A DNA stretch of 58,177 nt from contig NZ_JAFHKI010000142.1 in assembly GCF_016937615.1 (NCBI RefSeq), positions 1 to 58,177 of the forward strand, in the 5' to 3' direction. Under the pieces are notes generated by a model. It was given only the letters and a program-made list of their open reading frames with translations. It was not told the origin of the DNA and did not search any database. This stretch comes from Pseudomonas lactucae (GTDB lineage Bacteria > Pseudomonadota > Gammaproteobacteria > Pseudomonadales > Pseudomonadaceae). A program made the position numbers and the translations under genes. This document shows, in pieces, positions 55,686 to 58,177 of the stretch (positions are counted from its first letter, which is position 1; every line of letters begins with the position of its first letter).

Positions 55686-55901
55686 TCAGGCACCCGGCTT
55701 GGCGCCAACCATAAACAGCAGGCCGTTGGCCCTGGCGCGCTCATGGCACAGCACCAGCACCTGGCGCCGCTCGGCATTGTCCATGCGCCCCCAGCGCGTA
55801 ATCTCCGCCGCCGTGCGCTGGCAGCCGGTGCACAGGTCGTCGTCATCCAGTGCGCAAATGCTCACGCATGGCGAGGCGACGGGGCGTTCGGGTGGGTTCA
55901 T
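55686..55901 (-). CDS. DUF1289 small cysteine protein
   Basis: 71 residues. Four clustered cysteines (SPCVSICALDDDDLCTGCQRT) and the family sequence AEITRWGRMDNAERRQVL. It probably binds zinc or an iron-sulfur centre; function unknown. Its ATG overlaps the stop of the carbonic-anhydrase-like gene by four bases, so the two are coupled. Confidence 0.88.
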   Translation of the reverse strand: MNPPERPVASPCVSICALDDDDLCTGCQRTAAEITRWGRMDNAERRQVLVLCHERARANGLLFMVGAKPGA

Positions 55902-56422
55902 TGCGGCTGCTCGGCCAGGTCGCGCGCATACCGTTGGGCGTTATGCACATAGTGCGCGGCACTGGCTTCAAGCATCTGCTTCTGGGCCTCGGTCAGTTCG
56001 CGCACCACCTTGCCCGGCGAGCCGATGACCAGCGAACCGTCGGGAATCTCCTTGCCTTCACCGATCAGCGAGTTGGCGCCGATGATGCAATGCTTGCCGA
56101 TTTTCGCGCCGTTGAGCACCACCGCGTTGATGCCGATCAGGCTGTAGTCGCCAACGGTGCAGCCGTGCAGCATGGCGTTATGGCCGATGGTCACGCCGGT
56201 GCCGAGGGTCAGCGGGTAGCCCATGTCGGTGTGCATCACGCTGCCGTCCTGCACGTTGCTGTTCCTGCCGATCAGGATCAGTTCGTTGTCGCCACGCAAC
56301 ACCGCGTTGAACCAGACATTGGCGCCCTCCTCCAACTTGACCTTGCCCACCAGCGTGGCATTGGGTGCCACCCAGCTGTGGGGGTGAGTCTCGACACGGG
56401 CGTCGCCCAGGCGGTATTTCAT
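55898..56422 (-). CDS. gamma-carbonic anhydrase family protein
   Basis: 174 residues. Left-handed beta-helix trimer with hexapeptide repeats (VAPNATLVGKVKLEEGANVWFNAVLRGD). Three zinc-ligand histidines are in place: VMHTD, TIGHNAMLHG. Relatives include YrdA and PaaY; some have carbonic anhydrase or thioesterase activity, many none detected. Between CoA pyrophosphatase and DUF1289 genes in one operon. Confidence 0.9.
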   Translation of the reverse strand: MKYRLGDARVETHPHSWVAPNATLVGKVKLEEGANVWFNAVLRGDNELILIGRNSNVQDGSVMHTDMGYPLTLGTGVTIGHNAMLHGCTVGDYSLIGINAVVLNGAKIGKHCIIGANSLIGEGKEIPDGSLVIGSPGKVVRELTEAQKQMLEASAAHYVHNAQRYARDLAEQPQ

Positions 56423-56454
56423 GGTATGTCCTCAGGCTGGCATTTATCGATGGC

Positions 56455-57057
56455 TTAGCGATTGATGAAGCTCTTGGGTGGCTGGTGCAGGCTGATCTGG
56501 GCGTCGTCATACAGCAGGTTGATCAGCTCGACGATCATGATCGCCGTCAGTCCCCAGATCTTGTACTCGCCGAACCGATAGCTGGGCACATACCAACTGC
56601 GGCCCTGGTAATCGATTCTGTGGGTATGTTCGCGTGGGTCTTGTCGGAAAAAATCCAAAGGCACGCTGAAGACTGCGGCGATTTCGGCGTCGTTGGCCAG
56701 GTATTCGACGTAATCGGGAATAACCCCCACATACGGCGTGACCCGAATACCGTGCAAGGAAATCAGCGGGCTCAACGGGCCGATCACCTCGACCAGCCCT
56801 GGTGGCAGGCCGATTTCTTCTTCGGCTTCACGCAGGGCGGTGAATACCAGATCCGGGTCTTCGGGGTCGCGGCGTCCGCCGGGAAAGGCCACTTCGCCAC
56901 CGTGGGTCGACAGGCCACTGGCGCGCAGGGTCAGGATCAGCTCAGGTTCGTCACTGCGGGTAATCGGCACCAGCACCGCGGCCTCGGGGAAACGCCCGTC
57001 GGTTTCCAGCGTGTGGGGAGTGTGATTGCTTACCCGGCGAAGTAGCTCGTCCAGCAT
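56455..57057 (-). CDS. NUDIX CoA pyrophosphatase
   Basis: 200 residues. NUDIX box GGEVAFPGGRRDPEDPDLVFTALREAEEEIGL with the catalytic REAEEEIG; the preceding LRASGLSTHGGEVAFPGG is the CoA-specific UPF0035 mark. Splits CoA to 4'-phosphopantetheine and 3',5'-ADP. Divergent from the next NUDIX gene and 32 bases before the carbonic-anhydrase-like gene. Confidence 0.9.
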   Translation of the reverse strand: MLDELLRRVSNHTPHTLETDGRFPEAAVLVPITRSDEPELILTLRASGLSTHGGEVAFPGGRRDPEDPDLVFTALREAEEEIGLPPGLVEVIGPLSPLISLHGIRVTPYVGVIPDYVEYLANDAEIAAVFSVPLDFFRQDPREHTHRIDYQGRSWYVPSYRFGEYKIWGLTAIMIVELINLLYDDAQISLHQPPKSFINR

Positions 57058-57203
57058 GAGTCATCTCGGTCTGTTGGCTACCTTGCATCATGCACCAAAG
57101 CGCACGGGCGCCCAACCCCAAAACCCCGGCGGTGTCGCTAAACGACAACTTGCAGCGCCCTGCCCGCCACGCCAAGATAGACGCACTTTCCAGGAACCCC
57201 AGC

Positions 57204-57740
57204 ATGAACTTCTGCAGCCAGTGCGGTAAACCGGTCATTCAACGCATCCCCGAAGGCGACGGCCGCCTGCGCTTCGTCTGTGATCACTGCTCGACCATCC
57301 ATTATCAGAACCCCAATATCGTTGCCGGTACCCTGCCGGTGTGGGGCGACAAAGTGCTGCTGTGCCGACGCGCCATCGAGCCACGCCTGGGTTACTGGAC
57401 CCTGCCCGCGGGCTTCATGGAGAACGGCGAGACCGTCGAACAGGCGGCCCTGCGCGAAACCCTGGAAGAAGCCTGCGCCCGTGTGCGCAACCTCAACATC
57501 TACACCCTGATCGACGTGCCACACATCAACCAGGTGCACATTTTCTACCGTGCCGAGCTGGTCGACCTGGATTTCGCCGCCGGTATCGAAAGCCTTGAGG
57601 TACAGCTGTTCGACGAAGCCGACATCCCCTGGTCCGAGCTGGCTTTCCGCACGGTTGGGCGGACCCTGGAATACTTTTTCGCTGACAGCAGGCTTAAGTC
57701 GTACCCGGTGCGCAGCGAGGCTGTACCACCGATGGCATAG
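57204..57740 (+). CDS. NUDIX hydrolase with zinc ribbon (NudC-like)
   Basis: 178 residues from the ATG at 57204 (CAGGAACCCCAGC upstream); an in-frame extension to 57090 has no support. N-terminal zinc ribbon with two CxxC pairs (FCSQCGKPV, FVCDHCSTIHYQNP), then the NUDIX box GFMENGETVEQAALRETLEEACA. The final position has Ala where Gly is usual (LEEACA). The layout resembles NADH pyrophosphatase without its first domain. Substrate unknown. Confidence 0.88.
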   Translation: MNFCSQCGKPVIQRIPEGDGRLRFVCDHCSTIHYQNPNIVAGTLPVWGDKVLLCRRAIEPRLGYWTLPAGFMENGETVEQAALRETLEEACARVRNLNIYTLIDVPHINQVHIFYRAELVDLDFAAGIESLEVQLFDEADIPWSELAFRTVGRTLEYFFADSRLKSYPVRSEAVPPMA

Positions 57741-57769
57741 GTATCTACACAACTTTGGCGTGGCCCTGA

Positions 57770-57802
57770 ACCTGTGGTGAGGGAGCTTGCTCCCGTGACG
57801 CC
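57770..57802 (+). repeat. REP element, third family
   Basis: GTGAGGGAGCTTGCTCCCG contains the perfect GGGAGC-TT... palindrome GGGAGCTTGCTCCC at 57781-57794. Confidence 0.75.
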
Positions 57803-57844
57803 TTGGGATCTGGCGATAATCTAATTGACACACCGCGATCTAAA

Positions 57845-57885
57845 TGTGGGAGGGGCGGTGCGACGATTCGACTTGCTCCCGATGG
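57845..57885 (+). repeat. REP variant with 17-base insert (copy 3)
   Basis: The 32 bases at 57845-57876 are identical to 4141-4172 and 48301-48332 and in the same orientation. They continue TCCCGATGG. Confidence 0.8.
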
Positions 57886-57941
57886 CGGCCTGACAGCCGA
57901 CCAGGATGTTGGATTAGCCCGAGTACATATCCATTCCTGCG

Positions 57942-58177
57942 GTAACGGCCACTTAGGGTTACGCCCTTACGGCGTGTCACTTTTGGAAGAGCGCCAAAAG
58001 TAACCAAAAACGCTTCGCCCCAACACTCGGTGCCTCGCTTAGGCTCGGCATGCCCGAACACAGGCTTGAATCCGTGGGCCGCCGCCACGCGCCATCCATG
58101 GCGCGGGGCGGCTAACCCGGCGTCCTGCCGGGTTACCCACGGATTCAAACCTGCGTTCGGCCAGCGTGTTTGACGGG
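57942..58177. repeat. multi-hairpin dispersed repeat, cut by the window end
   Basis: No convincing gene. Successive inverted repeats: ACGCC/GGCGT (57961-57975), ACTTTTGG/CCAAAAGT (57979-58001), an outer stem TTGAATCCGTGGG/CCCACGGATTCAA (58066-58078 with 58136-58148) enclosing GCGCCAT/ATGGCGC (58089-58104) and TAACCCGGC/GCCGGGTTA (58113-58135). Similar CACTTAGGGTT...GTCACTTTTGG sequences are, from memory, repeated in many Pseudomonas genomes. Confidence 0.65.

Noticed and set aside
57840..58148. 102-codon minus-strand frame at the right end
   Set aside because: Lies wholly in repeat DNA made of hairpins; palindromes explain the lack of stops. No ribosome site or known domain.

Overview
The window reads as chromosome of a Pseudomonas from the fluorescens group. 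Support comes from high-GC codon use, proteins close to P. aeruginosa/P. putida families, ColRS beside groESL, the thrC-hom-dsbC-xerD and rpsP-rimM-trmD-rplS blocks, and many REP/REPIN palindromes of the kind known from P. fluorescens. I see no prophage, insertion sequence or CRISPR array.

Layout. 1-4.6 kb: heme uptake (truncated FecR-like anti-sigma factor, TonB-dependent heme receptor with a signalling domain, heme oxygenase, small membrane protein), with a likely Fur box. 4.7-9.0 kb: YdjA-type nitroreductase, then a divergent operon of di-heme DUF1111 protein, imelysin lipoprotein and DUF1513 protein, an iron-linked set. 9.1-15.8 kb: envelope block, with colR-colS, a methyltransferase, an LPS-kinase-like protein and a small membrane protein on the minus strand, and an LtaS-like transferase plus PAP2 phosphatase divergently; ColR-like boxes lie before both flanking operons. 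15.9-20.5 kb: groEL, groES, fxsA, HugZ-type heme-degrading protein and a DUF481 porin-like protein. 20.6-25.4 kb: alkyltransferase-like protein, ampG, proS and a lipoprotein. 25.5-33.9 kb: dinB with a LexA box, two tandem initiator tRNAs, mprF with its VirJ/AcvB-type hydrolase, recJ and yaeQ. 34-49.5 kb: CoA-transferase, DUF3509, thrC, hom, dsbC, xerD, the ribosomal/tRNA-modification operon, ffh, a CcsA-like protein, a CorC-like protein, an MFS transporter and purT. 49.6-55.7 kb: an alpha-class (CS1/CFA/I-like) chaperone-usher fimbrial operon behind an AT-rich upstream region. 55.7-57.7 kb: DUF1289, gamma-carbonic anhydrase and two NUDIX hydrolases. The right edge holds REP elements and a strongly hairpin-structured repeat cut by the window end.

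Five conserved genes (a DUF1111 gene, colR, ampG, proS, yaeQ) each carry a single-base deletion. In every case restoring one base gives the usual protein. Because proS is essential and three of the five fit loss of one G from GCGGCG, sequence error is more likely than five real pseudogenes, and the protein calls assume this.

The least ordinary material is the fimbrial operon and its hairpins, the ColR-flanked envelope block, a REP variant with a 17-base insert present in three identical copies, and the structured repeat at the right end. I found no convincing wholly new defence or mobile system.
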